Shown piece by piece: positions 32,404 through 41,014 of a stretch of 64,000 nucleotides of DNA (position 1 is the first letter of the stretch; each line of letters begins with the position of its first letter). The notes under the pieces were generated by a model. It searched no databases. It saw only the letters and a program-made list of their open reading frames with translations, and was not told the origin of the DNA. The stretch comes from Natrinema altunense (lineage in GTDB: Archaea > Halobacteriota > Halobacteria > Halobacteriales > Natrialbaceae), in assembly GCF_000731985.1 (NCBI RefSeq), contig NZ_JNCS01000007.1, positions 91,217 to 155,216 on the forward strand, read 5' to 3'. Made by a program: the position numbers and the translations under genes.

Positions 32404-33772
32404 CGCCGGTCACCTCCGCATCGGCTTCGTCCTCGGGACGACGGCCGCCGTCGGTCGCCACAGGGTCGGCCGTCGTTGCAGTCGTGTCGTCCCGCTCGGC
32501 GCTGACTGGGGTGCGGTCGTCGGGCTGGATCGGAACGACCCGAAGGCCGAGCGTCACGATCAGCGCGCCCACGGCGACGAGACCGACTGCGACCATCACC
32601 TCGACGATCGTGGGGGTGTAGCTGCCGGTCGTCGCCCAGATATCCGCCTCGAGTCCGGTGTAGTCGGTTCCGGTCGTCACGCCGGGTGCGGCGTCGATGT
32701 TCAGGTCGTGATACCCGGTGAATATCAGGTACACGCCCTCGAAGAGGATGCCGACGATCGCCGCGACGCTGGCCACGAAGACCGCTTTGATCCGACGACG
32801 GAGGGACGGCACGGCGAGCAACGCGATCGGAAGCACGCCGCCGATGAGCGTCCACAGCCAGAAGTGGATCGTATCCCCGACGAGGAACGCGCTTGTGATC
32901 GACCAGAACTCGAAGTGCGCCGCCCACGCGTGGGGCAGTCGTTCTGCCGCGACCAGGTAGACGACGTGGACGGCCACGAAGATACCCAGCAATTTCCCGA
33001 GTTCCGGCACCAGTTCCCGCGGGAACCGAAACCGCGTGAACCGGTCGACGAGGATGCCGGTCACCAGCAACAGCGCCAGCCCCGACACCAGCGCTTTCAT
33101 GATGAACATCGGCGCGACCAGCGGGTTGAACCAGTCGCCACGGCCGATCTGGGTCGCGAAGATCCAGCCGGTCACCGAGTGCAACCCGACCGCAAGCGGC
33201 ATCGCGATCGCCGCCGCCCAGAAGGCGCGTTTGCGGTCGCGTTCCCGGCCCGCGGGCGTGTCCTCGACGCCGAACGCCAGCCGCGACCCCATCTTCGCGA
33301 GGTCCCGTCTGGTTAGCAACCAGAGATACCCCACGTTGAACAGCCCGTAGAGGAGTACGATCCCGAAGTCCCAGACCATCGGCGAACGGGGGTCCGGCGA
33401 CGTCAGGAAGCCGGTCACTCGGCTCGGACTCCCGAGGTCCGGCAGGATCAACAGCCCGGCGACGACGATACACCCCAGGCTCAACAGCACGCCCAGCGCG
33501 GCCAGGCTGTCGTACCGCTTCGAGTGGAAGAACTTCGGCGCGCTCGAGATGATCAGCCCCCCCGCCGAGAGGCCGATGAACAGGACGAACAGCATGATGT
33601 ACAGTCCCCAGGAGAAGACGTTGTCCATCCCGGTGACCGCAAGCCCCTGCTGGAGCTGATACGCCCAGGCACCGAGCCCGGCCACGATCAGCACGCCCAG
33701 CAGGGCGAGCCAGGCTTTGCCCCGCGTTCCGAAGCGGGGAACGACGACGCCGGCGTCCGACGCGGAACTCAT
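32396..33772 (-). CDS. NrfD/PsrC-type membrane anchor subunit
   Basis: A 458-residue quinol-linked membrane subunit with about nine to ten hydrophobic segments, beginning at about 18-38 and 50-75. NrfD-family features include SWGLYIMLFVLFIGLSAGGLII (read in parts from about 54) and the later WAAHFEFWS and HFWLWTLIGG segments. It lacks the length and pattern of E. coli DmsC, so the complex is of the polysulfide-reductase (PsrABC) type in anchor design. It carries electrons between menaquinol and the Fe-S subunit. The last 55 residues are hydrophilic and acidic. Overlaps the Fe-S gene by ATGA (33769-33772). Confidence 0.9.
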   Translation of the reverse strand: MSSASDAGVVVPRFGTRGKAWLALLGVLIVAGLGAWAYQLQQGLAVTGMDNVFSWGLYIMLFVLFIGLSAGGLIISSAPKFFHSKRYDSLAALGVLLSLGCIVVAGLLILPDLGSPSRVTGFLTSPDPRSPMVWDFGIVLLYGLFNVGYLWLLTRRDLAKMGSRLAFGVEDTPAGRERDRKRAFWAAAIAMPLAVGLHSVTGWIFATQIGRGDWFNPLVAPMFIMKALVSGLALLLVTGILVDRFTRFRFPRELVPELGKLLGIFVAVHVVYLVAAERLPHAWAAHFEFWSITSAFLVGDTIHFWLWTLIGGVLPIALLAVPSLRRRIKAVFVASVAAIVGILFEGVYLIFTGYHDLNIDAAPGVTTGTDYTGLEADIWATTGSYTPTIVEVMVAVGLVAVGALIVTLGLRVVPIQPDDRTPVSAERDDTTATTADPVATDGGRRPEDEADAEVTGDA

Positions 33773-34506
33773 TGGCCGTCACCTCCGTCGGTCGCGACGC
33801 CGTTGGGGTTCCCGACGTCTTTCTTCTCGGTTCCCTCGAGTTCGTTGCCGCTTCGCGTTCGACCGGGGCTCATCTCGCCGCGGATGTAGTAGGTGTTCGG
33901 ATCGGTCTCGAGTTCGTCCAGGAGTTGCTCCGTTTCGTATTTCTCGACGTATCGCGAGGCGGTACTCTCCTCGTCGTCGAGGTCGCCGAAGATGCGAGCG
34001 TCGGCCGGACACGCGACCGTACAGGCCGGGTCGAGGTCCTCCTCGAGCCGGTGACTACAGAAGGTACACTTCTCGACGACGCCTCGCTTGCGCTCCTCGA
34101 CGTTGCCGGTCCCGTCGGTGGGCAGCGTCTTGGGGTCGTCGAAGTTGAACACCCGTGCGTTGTACGGACAGGCGCTCATACAGTACCGACAGCCCATGCA
34201 CTTGTCGTAGTCGATCTCGACGATGCCGTCGTCGCGTTTGTAGGTCGCGTTGACCGGACAGACCTTGACGCAGGGGGCGTTGTCGCAGTGCTGGCACGCA
34301 AGCGGCAGATGGTTCATCGAGAGCGTCCCGTCGCGTCCGTTTTCCGGGTACGAGCCCTCGGGTGTGTCCATCGCGTCGCCGCCCTCCGTGAGGATGCGGT
34401 TCCACTGTTTGTCGAGCGAGACGTTGTTCTCCTGGCTGCAACTCACCGCACACGCGTTACAGCCGATACACCGCTCGAGGTCGATTACCATGCCGTAGTC
34501 GGTCAT
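33769..34506 (-). CDS. Four-cluster 4Fe-4S electron-transfer subunit (DmsB/PsrB-like)
   Basis: A 245-residue ferredoxin-like subunit with four Cys clusters: CIGCNACAVSC (about 15-25), CQHCDNAPCVKVCP (about 74-87), CMGCRYCMSACP (about 105-116) and CTFCSHRL...CTVACP (about 150-172). Such subunits pass electrons from the membrane anchor to the molybdenum subunit. No Tat signal is present, so it is presumably exported with the catalytic subunit. The C-terminal 50 residues are acidic. The start codon shares one base with the catalytic subunit stop (TGATG, 34504-34508), a tight coupling. Confidence 0.94.
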   Translation of the reverse strand: MTDYGMVIDLERCIGCNACAVSCSQENNVSLDKQWNRILTEGGDAMDTPEGSYPENGRDGTLSMNHLPLACQHCDNAPCVKVCPVNATYKRDDGIVEIDYDKCMGCRYCMSACPYNARVFNFDDPKTLPTDGTGNVEERKRGVVEKCTFCSHRLEEDLDPACTVACPADARIFGDLDDEESTASRYVEKYETEQLLDELETDPNTYYIRGEMSPGRTRSGNELEGTEKKDVGNPNGVATDGGDGQ

Positions 34507-36995
34507 CAGTTGTCACCGCCGTTCGGGTACCCCTCGAGCCAGTCGGCCGACTCGGGGGCCGTGTATTTGCTCGTGTCGATGTCTTTCGGTGCGGGTTCGA
34601 CGTCCGCTCGAACGTCGTAGAACGCGAAGGTCGGGGCCAGATCGTTGACCTCCATGTGGGTGAGATCCTGGTGGCTCCCGTGAACGTAGTCGTCCGTCCA
34701 CCAGCCTTGATCGATGTTGATCAGTCCGGGTCGCATCCCTTCGTTGTAGCTGGCGCGGACGACCACCTCCCCGCGGTCGTTGTAGACGCGGACGTAGTCG
34801 CCGTCGTCGATCCCCCGGTCTTGGGCATCCGACGGATGGATGTCGAGGGTCGGTTCCGCGTTGAACTTCCGGATCATCGCGTTGTCCGCCCACTGGGAGT
34901 GAATCCGCCACTTGGAGTGTTTCTGCATGAAGAGCAGCGGATACTCGTCGGCGAGGTCGTGATCGGCGGCGGTTCTGTCCTCGATCGGCCGCGGGAGGTC
35001 GAGCACCGTGCCGTCGTCCTCGACCGGGTGGTCCTCGTCGTAGAGTTCGATCCGCCCGGTGTCGGTCGGGAACGGATCGGTGTACTTGATCCCCGCCGCT
35101 TCGTCCTCGACGCGAACGTTCCCCTTCCGGCGGAGTTCGTCGAAGTCGAACCGATCGTCGTTCGACGCGATCTTCCTGAGTTCGGCGCGCTTGTCGTCGA
35201 GGAACAGATCGTCGTACCCGAGTTTGTCCGCCAACTCCGCGATGATGTGGTAGTCGTCCCGCGCATCCCACAGCGGCTCGTGTGCCTTCGTCCGGTGTGA
35301 GATGTGCGGATGGGACCCCCACGCGTCGGTGATGTCCTCCCGCTCGAACCAGTGGGCCGCCGGCAGGATGATGTCCGCGTGCTGGACCGTCGGCGTCCGA
35401 TGGAAGTCCGCCATCGCGAACATGTCGACGTTCTCGAGGAGATCGTGCCAGCGCTGGCGGTTCGGGAACTGGTTGGCCAGCATGTTCGACTCCATCCCGT
35501 AGATCGCCTTGATCGGGAACGGCTCGCCGTCCTCGAGCGCGGCGGGGACTTCGTGCATTGACAGCGACTGCGTTCCCGGCGCGCCGTCGGGAGAGCCGTA
35601 CTCGCCGCTGTTCAGCGTCGTCCCGGAGGGGTGCTGGGCGTGGATCGTGCCCGACTTCCCGTAGTCCCCCGTCAGCGCCAACAGGATGGCGTAGGTCTGG
35701 CCGAAGACGTGTCCGTACTTGTACCGGCCGAGCGCGTAGCTCGGCGCGATCCCACCCGGGCCGCGGGTCGCGAGCCATCGGGCTGCGGTTTTGATGTCGG
35801 CCGGATCGAGGTCGGCGACGGACGCCACCGTCTCCGGCGAGTAGTCCGCGACGTGCTCCTCGAGCAGCGACAGCCCGGTCGTCGCCTGGATGCCGTCGAC
35901 CTCGTACTCGCCGAACAGTTCGACCGCCGCGTACGTGTCGGGCTCGAGCGGCACCGGCTCGCCGGTTTCGGCGTGGATACCGACGACCCGATCGTCGTCG
36001 GCATCGCCCTCGAGGTCCCGCATCCGAAGCATCTCGTCGGTGTCCCCGCGGACGAGCGCGCCGGCGGTCGTTCGCTCGCGAAGGAACGCGTCGTCGTAGG
36101 TCCCTTCGGCGAGGACGTCGTGGATCATCGCGAGCGCGAGGTGGGTGTCCTTCCCCGGTTCGATCGGCAGCCAGAGGTCCGCTTTCGACGCCGTCGTCGT
36201 GTACACCGGATCGACGACGACCAGTTTGGCACCGCTTTCGATCGCGTCGAGGACTTTCGAAGCGTCGTTCTGGAACTGACTCTTGAAGAGATCGGAGCCC
36301 CAGACGATGATCGTGTTGGCGTTGACCCAGTCGGCGGACTCGTTCGTCGGCGGGAGGAAGAACCCGTGTCCGGTGATCCGGTTGAATCCGACGCCGACGT
36401 TCGAGTCGATCGACCAACTCTGTTGGGTCCCGCCGAACATCGACGCCAGCCGGCCGAAGATCGTGGTTCCCATACCGTTGTCCCCGGATCCGGTGTGGAA
36501 GAACACGCTCTCCGGCCCGTACTCCGATCGGACGCGGCGCATCTCGTCGGCGACGTACTGCAGCGCTTCGTCCCACGAGACCTGCTCGAATTGGGCGTCC
36601 TCGCCGCGGCCGCCCGGATTGGGAGCGTCGGGTTCCCAGTCGGCTCGTACCATCGGGTACTTCAGGCGCTTCGGACTGTACACGCGCTGGACGTGTGACT
36701 GTCCGAGGAGGCACCCCCGTCGATACCGTTCGTCGTCGGTCATCTGCGGTTCGACGAACTTGATCTGTCCGTCCCTGACGTGGACGTTGAGAGGACACTT
36801 GCCCCGACAGTTCGGCGCACACGCCGTATTGAGTACCTGCGTTTCGTCGAACAGACCCTCGACCGCGGCGTCCGTCTCGTCCCGCGTGAGCGATTGGAGG
36901 GCGCTGTGCCCGCCAAGCCCCAGCATACCGGCTGCTGCCCCGGCCGAGAGGAGCACGGACCGCCGACTCACGCCGGCCCCGTCCTGCTCACTCAT
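34506..36995 (-). CDS. Tat-exported molybdopterin oxidoreductase, DMSO reductase family catalytic subunit
   Basis: An 829-residue enzyme. The Tat signal SRRSVLLSAGAAAGMLGLGG (10-29) sends the folded protein outside. The N-terminal 4Fe-4S site is Cys59, Cys63, Cys67 and Cys95. Molybdopterin motifs follow (FFHTGSGDNGMG, IIVWGSDLFKSQFQND, LVVVDPVYTTTAS, DIILPAAHWFEREDITD, and the C-terminal IHPSDAQDRGIDDGDYVRVYNDRGE, read in parts). The Mo ligand region is GGTQQSWSIDSNVG: neither a canonical DmsA Ser nor a PsrA Cys is obvious, and an Asp as in nitrate-reductase-like enzymes is possible, so the acceptor (DMSO, TMAO or other) is open. ATG 36995 fits the signal peptide; an in-frame ATG at 37004 adds three residues. 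Overlaps the small upstream gene. Confidence 0.92.
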   Translation of the reverse strand: MSEQDGAGVSRRSVLLSAGAAAGMLGLGGHSALQSLTRDETDAAVEGLFDETQVLNTACAPNCRGKCPLNVHVRDGQIKFVEPQMTDDERYRRGCLLGQSHVQRVYSPKRLKYPMVRADWEPDAPNPGGRGEDAQFEQVSWDEALQYVADEMRRVRSEYGPESVFFHTGSGDNGMGTTIFGRLASMFGGTQQSWSIDSNVGVGFNRITGHGFFLPPTNESADWVNANTIIVWGSDLFKSQFQNDASKVLDAIESGAKLVVVDPVYTTTASKADLWLPIEPGKDTHLALAMIHDVLAEGTYDDAFLRERTTAGALVRGDTDEMLRMRDLEGDADDDRVVGIHAETGEPVPLEPDTYAAVELFGEYEVDGIQATTGLSLLEEHVADYSPETVASVADLDPADIKTAARWLATRGPGGIAPSYALGRYKYGHVFGQTYAILLALTGDYGKSGTIHAQHPSGTTLNSGEYGSPDGAPGTQSLSMHEVPAALEDGEPFPIKAIYGMESNMLANQFPNRQRWHDLLENVDMFAMADFHRTPTVQHADIILPAAHWFEREDITDAWGSHPHISHRTKAHEPLWDARDDYHIIAELADKLGYDDLFLDDKRAELRKIASNDDRFDFDELRRKGNVRVEDEAAGIKYTDPFPTDTGRIELYDEDHPVEDDGTVLDLPRPIEDRTAADHDLADEYPLLFMQKHSKWRIHSQWADNAMIRKFNAEPTLDIHPSDAQDRGIDDGDYVRVYNDRGEVVVRASYNEGMRPGLINIDQGWWTDDYVHGSHQDLTHMEVNDLAPTFAFYDVRADVEPAPKDIDTSKYTAPESADWLEGYPNGGDN

Positions 36996-37248
36996 CGGCA
37001 TCACCCGTGTCTATCGGCCGGTCGTCGACGCCGAACTCCTCGAGCACGGCGTCGTGGTACTTCTCGTGGAACTCCGCCTCCGTCATGCGGCCGGTACTGA
37101 CCCGGACCGCGTCCCTGCTCATCTCCTTGCCGAGCTTCGGATCATAGGGGCCGTCCGCGAGGAGTTCGTCGGCCGTCTCCTCCCAGACCGCTGCATCGAT
37201 ACCGACCGCCTCGTCGTCGATCATCCGCGTCTCGTCTGAGTTTCCCAT
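36988..37248 (-). CDS. Small acidic protein heading the molybdoenzyme operon (4Fe-4S ferredoxin N-terminal-like domain)
   Basis: An 86-residue protein without Cys. Its core, AVWEETADELLADGPYDPKLGKEMSRDAVRVSTGRMTEAEFHEKYHDAVLEEFG read in parts, matches the short N-terminal domain found before 4Fe-4S ferredoxin parts of related complexes and, as a separate gene, ahead of haloarchaeal molybdoenzymes. It has no signal peptide. Its stop overlaps the catalytic subunit start by about 8 nt, so the two are translated together; a structural or assembly role in the complex is inferred. The operon promoter lies upstream (TATA-like TTTTATAAG at 37313-37321). Confidence 0.7.
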   Translation of the reverse strand: MGNSDETRMIDDEAVGIDAAVWEETADELLADGPYDPKLGKEMSRDAVRVSTGRMTEAEFHEKYHDAVLEEFGVDDRPIDTGDADE

Positions 37249-37275
37249 CGTGATCCCTCCACGTTCGGCTACGAG

Positions 37276-37321
37276 CCGCGAGGCCGAGCACTCGCGGGCA
37301 AATAGTTTCGTCTTTTATAAG
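37276..37321 (-). promoter_or_regulatory. Promoter of the molybdoenzyme operon with inverted repeat
   Basis: The minus-strand TATA-like box is CTTATAAAA (37313-37321). About 16-37 nt downstream of it, around the expected transcription start (near 37288), CCGCGAG (37276-37282) and CTCGCGG (37291-37297) form a perfect 7-bp inverted repeat with an 8-nt centre. The Cys-rich regulator encoded just upstream would be the natural ligand; the repeat could also act as a leader hairpin. Confidence 0.4.
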
Positions 37322-37386
37322 CAGCAGCGCGGTAGTCGATGGCGATCCCGCCGTCCTCGCAGCCGAAACTCCCCGCGACAACCGGG

Positions 37387-38004
37387 CTACCCTTCAAGCA
37401 GGTCGAGCAACAGTTTCGATTCGGCGGCGCTGAGTCGCTGTGAGAGCGTCGACTTCGAAATCCCGAGCCGGGACGCCAGCGCCTCGAACTCGATCCCCCG
37501 CGGATCGTCGTAGTAGCCGGCTTCGATCGCCCGCGTTAGCGTCTCCTGTTCGCGCTCGGTCAGCAGCGAGAGATCCGCGGTTCGCACGTCGGTAAACTCG
37601 TCCGTGTCGGACGTCGTGAGTCGTCGCAACGAGACGTGGTCGACGACGTCGCGTAACTCCGCGATCAACTCCTGTAACGTGTCACGGTCGGACAGATACG
37701 TCGTCACCACCGTCGCGCCGTCCTCGACCGCTCCGAACAGCGGAACACACTGATGGCGACGAAAGACCGCACACGGACAGGACTGGTCGACGGTGGTTTC
37801 CGTCTGCGTGACCCCCGTCGCCTTCGTCCCGGCATCCGAGATGACGTAGCACGTATCGTTCATGATCTGATGCCGGACCATCGGCTCCTCCTGGGTCCCC
37901 TCGAGAATGCAGTCCGTTCCGGCGAGATCGAACCGGATTTCGGCCCGGATCTCCCGCTCGTCACCCGGTGTCCCAACGGTCGTCCCGTCTTCCTGTGCGT
38001 TCAT
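37387..38004 (-). CDS. HTH_10 (Bat-type) regulator with Cys-rich sensor region (DmsR-like)
   Basis: A 205-residue regulator. The N-terminal part (about 20-95) contains CILEG, TCYVIS and a QSCPCAVFRRHQCVPLF cluster, five or more Cys that could bind a metal or Fe-S cluster and sense redox or oxygen. The C-terminal HTH_10 domain spans about 145-203 (LLTEREQETLTRAIEAGYYDDPRGIEFEALASRLGISKSTLSQRLSAAESKL, in parts). In haloarchaea such proteins (DmsR type) activate DMSO/TMAO respiration genes under anaerobiosis; here the gene lies directly upstream of the molybdoenzyme operon in the same direction. ATG 38004 is used; an in-frame ATG six codons earlier is possible. Confidence 0.88.
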   Translation of the reverse strand: MNAQEDGTTVGTPGDEREIRAEIRFDLAGTDCILEGTQEEPMVRHQIMNDTCYVISDAGTKATGVTQTETTVDQSCPCAVFRRHQCVPLFGAVEDGATVVTTYLSDRDTLQELIAELRDVVDHVSLRRLTTSDTDEFTDVRTADLSLLTEREQETLTRAIEAGYYDDPRGIEFEALASRLGISKSTLSQRLSAAESKLLLDLLEG

Positions 38005-38294
38005 AGCTAGAGTTCGGAACATCGGGGACAAGAGTCCGCGCGGAGTTCTCAGACGCCAAGAACCATCGGAAGCGGCTCCGCCGTCACGCCGCGATCGGCT
38101 CAGCATCGGTCGCGACCGTAACCACGATGTCTTCGACGGCTCGGCCGGCGAGAGGGACGACCGTACGCTTTCGACGTGGGCATGCAGCGACGCCCCTCGG
38201 AGTCGCTGCGATCCCGACGGCGTCGGAGGCTGATCCGCCGCACGGGCGACGCCGGACCGGCGGCTATTCAAGTCCCGACGGGCTACGGATAGCT

Positions 38295-38765
38295 ATGGAG
38301 GACGTTACGGACGCTGGAATCTACGCGCGGGAATCGCCGTATCTCGACCGGTACGTCCAGCTCGGTGTCGCCAGCGGACGGGTGCTGAGCGTTTCGTTTC
38401 CGGACAGTCCAGACGACGACGCCGAGGACGACCATCCCGTTCTCGATCGGATCTTCGACTACCTCGACGGCCTCGAGGAGATCACCTTCGAGGACGTACA
38501 GGTCGCGATGACCATGCCGACCGACCGGCGGGCGGTCCTCGAAGGGGTCCAGGGGATTCCCTACGGCGACCAGATCTCCGTCGAGACGCTCGCCCGGATG
38601 ACGTCCGGGCTCGATCACGAGGACGAGGACGACATCATTCTCGTCCGGACCGCACTCGCCGAGAACCCCGCGCCGCTTTTGCTCCCGGATCACCGCGTGC
38701 GCGACGGCCCGAGCGCCGCGCCGCCGGACGTCGAACAGAAACTGCGATCGCTCGAGGGACTGTAA
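38295..38765 (+). CDS. MGMT-like protein lacking the catalytic cysteine (ATL-like)
   Basis: A 156-residue protein with the alkylguanine-DNA methyltransferase C-terminal fold: VLEGVQGIPYGDQISVETLARM read in parts (81-102), RTALAENPAPLLLPDHRV (118-135) and DGPSAAPP. The active site PCHRV of MGMT is PDHRV here, with Asp132 in place of the methyl-acceptor Cys, so alkyl transfer is impossible. Alkyltransferase-like (ATL) proteins with Trp or Ala at this position bind O6-alkylguanine and flag it for nucleotide excision repair; this may be a haloarchaeal variant. A TATA-like CTATTCAAG (38265-38273) lies 27 nt upstream. Confidence 0.82.
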   Translation: MEDVTDAGIYARESPYLDRYVQLGVASGRVLSVSFPDSPDDDAEDDHPVLDRIFDYLDGLEEITFEDVQVAMTMPTDRRAVLEGVQGIPYGDQISVETLARMTSGLDHEDEDDIILVRTALAENPAPLLLPDHRVRDGPSAAPPDVEQKLRSLEGL

Positions 38766-38778
38766 CCGGCGGTCAGTC

Positions 38779-39372
38779 TCAAAACCCCGACCGGTCGACC
38801 GTTTCCGGCGCTTCGAACTCGGTCGCCAGCTCGAGCAGTTGGACCAGAATCCGGCCGGTCGCACCCCAGACGGTGTAGCCGTTCACGCGGAAGTAGTGGA
38901 TGACGATCTCGCCGTAGTAGGGATGAGAGCGACGCTCGTACTCGTAGTTATCCGGATCGAGCAGCCCCGACAGCGGGAGGACGACGATCTCGGCGACTTC
39001 GCTCTCGTCGCGGACGTACTCCCGATCGGGGACGTGGGCGACGAACGGCGTCACGGCGTACTCGGTGACGGTCCGAATGTCGTCGAGTTGCCCGACCACT
39101 TCGGCTTCGCGTCGCTCGAGGCCGATCTCCTCGTTGGCCTCCCGGAGCGCCGTCTCGAGGATCGTCTCGTCTTCGGGCTCCGCGCCGCCCCCGGGAAAGC
39201 TCATCTGGCCGGGGTGTTCGCCGAGGTGGTCGGCTCGCCGGGTAAAGAGCAGGGCGTCCTCGCCGTCGCGGTCGACGACCGGCGCGAGGACGGCCGCGTC
39301 GTACTCCTGGTCGCCGATCTCGGTCGGCTCGTAGTTCGCGACCGGATCGAGCAGCAGTCTCCGGTCCGTCAT
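38779..39372 (-). CDS. Nudix hydrolase (CoA pyrophosphatase-like)
   Basis: A 197-residue Nudix protein. LLFTRRADHLGEHPGQMSFPGG (read in parts, 41-62) is the UPF0035 signature typical of CoA diphosphatases (NUDT7/YeaB type), and the Nudix box follows: G63 to ETALREANEEIG (73-84), with REANEE supplying the metal-binding Glu residues. The likely reaction is hydrolysis of CoA or its derivatives to 3',5'-ADP and phosphopantetheine. Its start overlaps the DUF7109-like gene (ATGA, 39369-39372), giving an operon with the glycosyltransferase upstream. Confidence 0.92.
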   Translation of the reverse strand: MTDRRLLLDPVANYEPTEIGDQEYDAAVLAPVVDRDGEDALLFTRRADHLGEHPGQMSFPGGGAEPEDETILETALREANEEIGLERREAEVVGQLDDIRTVTEYAVTPFVAHVPDREYVRDESEVAEIVVLPLSGLLDPDNYEYERRSHPYYGEIVIHYFRVNGYTVWGATGRILVQLLELATEFEAPETVDRSGF

Positions 39373-39845
39373 TCCTCGAGCGCGTCCTCCAACCGCCGTC
39401 GTTCGTCCGTGAGATCGACCGGTGCCCACGCCTCGACGTCGTAGCTCACGTCGATCAAGGTCTCGATCCGCTCCGTCTCGCCCGCGGCGACGGCCTCCTC
39501 GGCGGCCTCGAGCACGCGTTCGCGGACCGTCTCCCCCAGCGCCTCGCGATCGGGGGCTCGCGGCTCGATATCGAGGATGTGTGGGACGTCCTCCGCGTGC
39601 TCCGGCACCGTCGGAAACGCCGTCGGGCCGGCGATTAGCAACGCCTCGCCGTCCGCGTCGGGGGCGTACCGAACGAGCGCGAACGACTCGAGTGCCTCGT
39701 CGATGGCCGCCGTGAGGGCCGCGTCCTCGACGGTCCGTCCGTCGGCCCGGTAGGCGGCCTCGGCGAGCGCCCGCTCGAGTTCCCCACGGGTCAACCCGCC
39801 GAAGAGGTCGACCACGCCGGCCAGTTCGTCGGCGGTCGCGTCCAT
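39369..39845 (-). CDS. DUF7109-like haloarchaeal protein
   Basis: A 158-residue acidic protein of unknown function. The recognisable start is ELAGVVDLFGGLTRGELERALAEAAYRADG (in parts, 7-36), followed by an Ala-rich helix, then VRYAPDADGEALLIAGPTAFPTVPEHAEDVPHILDIEPR. This matches a family conserved in haloarchaea next to Nudix genes. There are no known catalytic residues; a DNA-binding-like helix-turn-helix at 15-55 is conceivable. It is translationally coupled to the Nudix gene and lies 26 nt after the glycosyltransferase gene. Confidence 0.7.
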   Translation of the reverse strand: MDATADELAGVVDLFGGLTRGELERALAEAAYRADGRTVEDAALTAAIDEALESFALVRYAPDADGEALLIAGPTAFPTVPEHAEDVPHILDIEPRAPDREALGETVRERVLEAAEEAVAAGETERIETLIDVSYDVEAWAPVDLTDERRRLEDALEE

Positions 39846-39871
39846 ACGCTGCCCAACGGCCGATGGCGGGA

Positions 39872-41014
39872 TTAGTCTTGCGAGCCAACGCGGCGCTCCC
39901 GCCAGGGGCGGGCGGCCGCGAGCACGTCGGCCGGATCGAACGGGGCGTCGGTCCACCGCGGCAGGCGCGTGTCCGGCCCCGGCGGTGCGATCGAGTCGGC
40001 GTAGCGCGACATCTGGTCCCGCTCGTCCGCGGGGTCGTACGCCAGACCGTTGAACGCCGCGTCGGCGCGGTACTGGTCGATCAACTCGTCACCGGCGGCT
40101 CGGTATCGCTCGGGGAGGGTCTCGTACGCGGGGTCGACGCCGTGCTCTTCTACCACCCCCAGGAGGGTAGCCGCCACTTCTCGGCTCATCCCCTCGAGTC
40201 CGGTGTCGCCGGCGACCGCGCGGTGGTCGTGTTCGTGGCGACCGAGGTCGACCTGTGCGGAGCCGTCGAAGCCGGCGATCTCGTAGGCATCGCCGAGCGT
40301 GCCGACCTCGAGCCCCCACGCACGCGGCGCGCGAAGCCGCCGGGCAAGGCGGGCACTCGCGGCGAACTCGCCGGCGAGCGCGTACCGGAACGCACCGAGG
40401 TAGTCGACGATCGGCGCGTCGTTGGCGTCGGCCAGGGCTCGCAGCAACGGTTCGTAGAACAGTCGGCAGAGCCGCCCGTAGAGCCGGTCGCCTTCGACGC
40501 GCGCGTAGTATCCCTTCGCAAAGTCGAAGTCCATCGTCAGCGGTGCGAGCAGGCGCTGGACGTGTGCGGCCTCGTAGCTGCGCGCGTCGGCGTCGTGGAC
40601 GACGACTGCGTCGGCGACGTCCGCGGCGGGTCCGAGGGCGAGCCAGACGTCCCGTCCCTTTCCGAACCCGCCGTCCAACCCGGCGTCGGCGAGCACGGCA
40701 TCGACATCCGGCGCGTTACACCACAGGACCCGTGTCGGCAGTGCGAACGAACCGAGCCAGTCCCGAAACGGTCCGATTCGGTCGGCGTCGGCCCGAACGG
40801 GGACGAAAACCGCCGCGGGTGCCGGCTCGAGGCGCTCGAGTTCCGCGAGGACGCGCTCGGCGGCGGGGCTCTCGTGCTCGCGGCCGGTCATCGGGACGAC
40901 GACGGCCGTGTCGGCGACCGCGGCGGCAGCTTCGCGGGCGAGGTCGCCACCCATCCCCGCGTCCCCGTCGCCGAACTCGTGGAGCGTGGCGATCCGCTCC
41001 TGGACGTACTCCAT
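39872..41014 (-). CDS. Family 2 glycosyltransferase (glucosyl-3-phosphoglycerate synthase-like)
   Basis: A 380-residue GT-A fold enzyme. VVVPMTGREHESPAAERVLAEL (about 38-59) is the nucleotide-binding start; LWCNAP and GFGKGRDVWLALG (about 117-129) follow; VVVHDADARSYE (about 138-149) gives the DxD metal site; later FAKGYYARV, APRAWGLEVG and DLGRHEHDHR are typical of glucosyl-3-phosphoglycerate synthases. That enzyme starts glucosylglycerate synthesis (an osmolyte or lipopolysaccharide precursor), but the donor and acceptor cannot be proved. A minus-strand TTTTACC box (about 41037-41043) sits 27 nt before ATG 41014. Confidence 0.85.
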   Translation of the reverse strand: MEYVQERIATLHEFGDGDAGMGGDLAREAAAAVADTAVVVPMTGREHESPAAERVLAELERLEPAPAAVFVPVRADADRIGPFRDWLGSFALPTRVLWCNAPDVDAVLADAGLDGGFGKGRDVWLALGPAADVADAVVVHDADARSYEAAHVQRLLAPLTMDFDFAKGYYARVEGDRLYGRLCRLFYEPLLRALADANDAPIVDYLGAFRYALAGEFAASARLARRLRAPRAWGLEVGTLGDAYEIAGFDGSAQVDLGRHEHDHRAVAGDTGLEGMSREVAATLLGVVEEHGVDPAYETLPERYRAAGDELIDQYRADAAFNGLAYDPADERDQMSRYADSIAPPGPDTRLPRWTDAPFDPADVLAAARPWRERRVGSQD

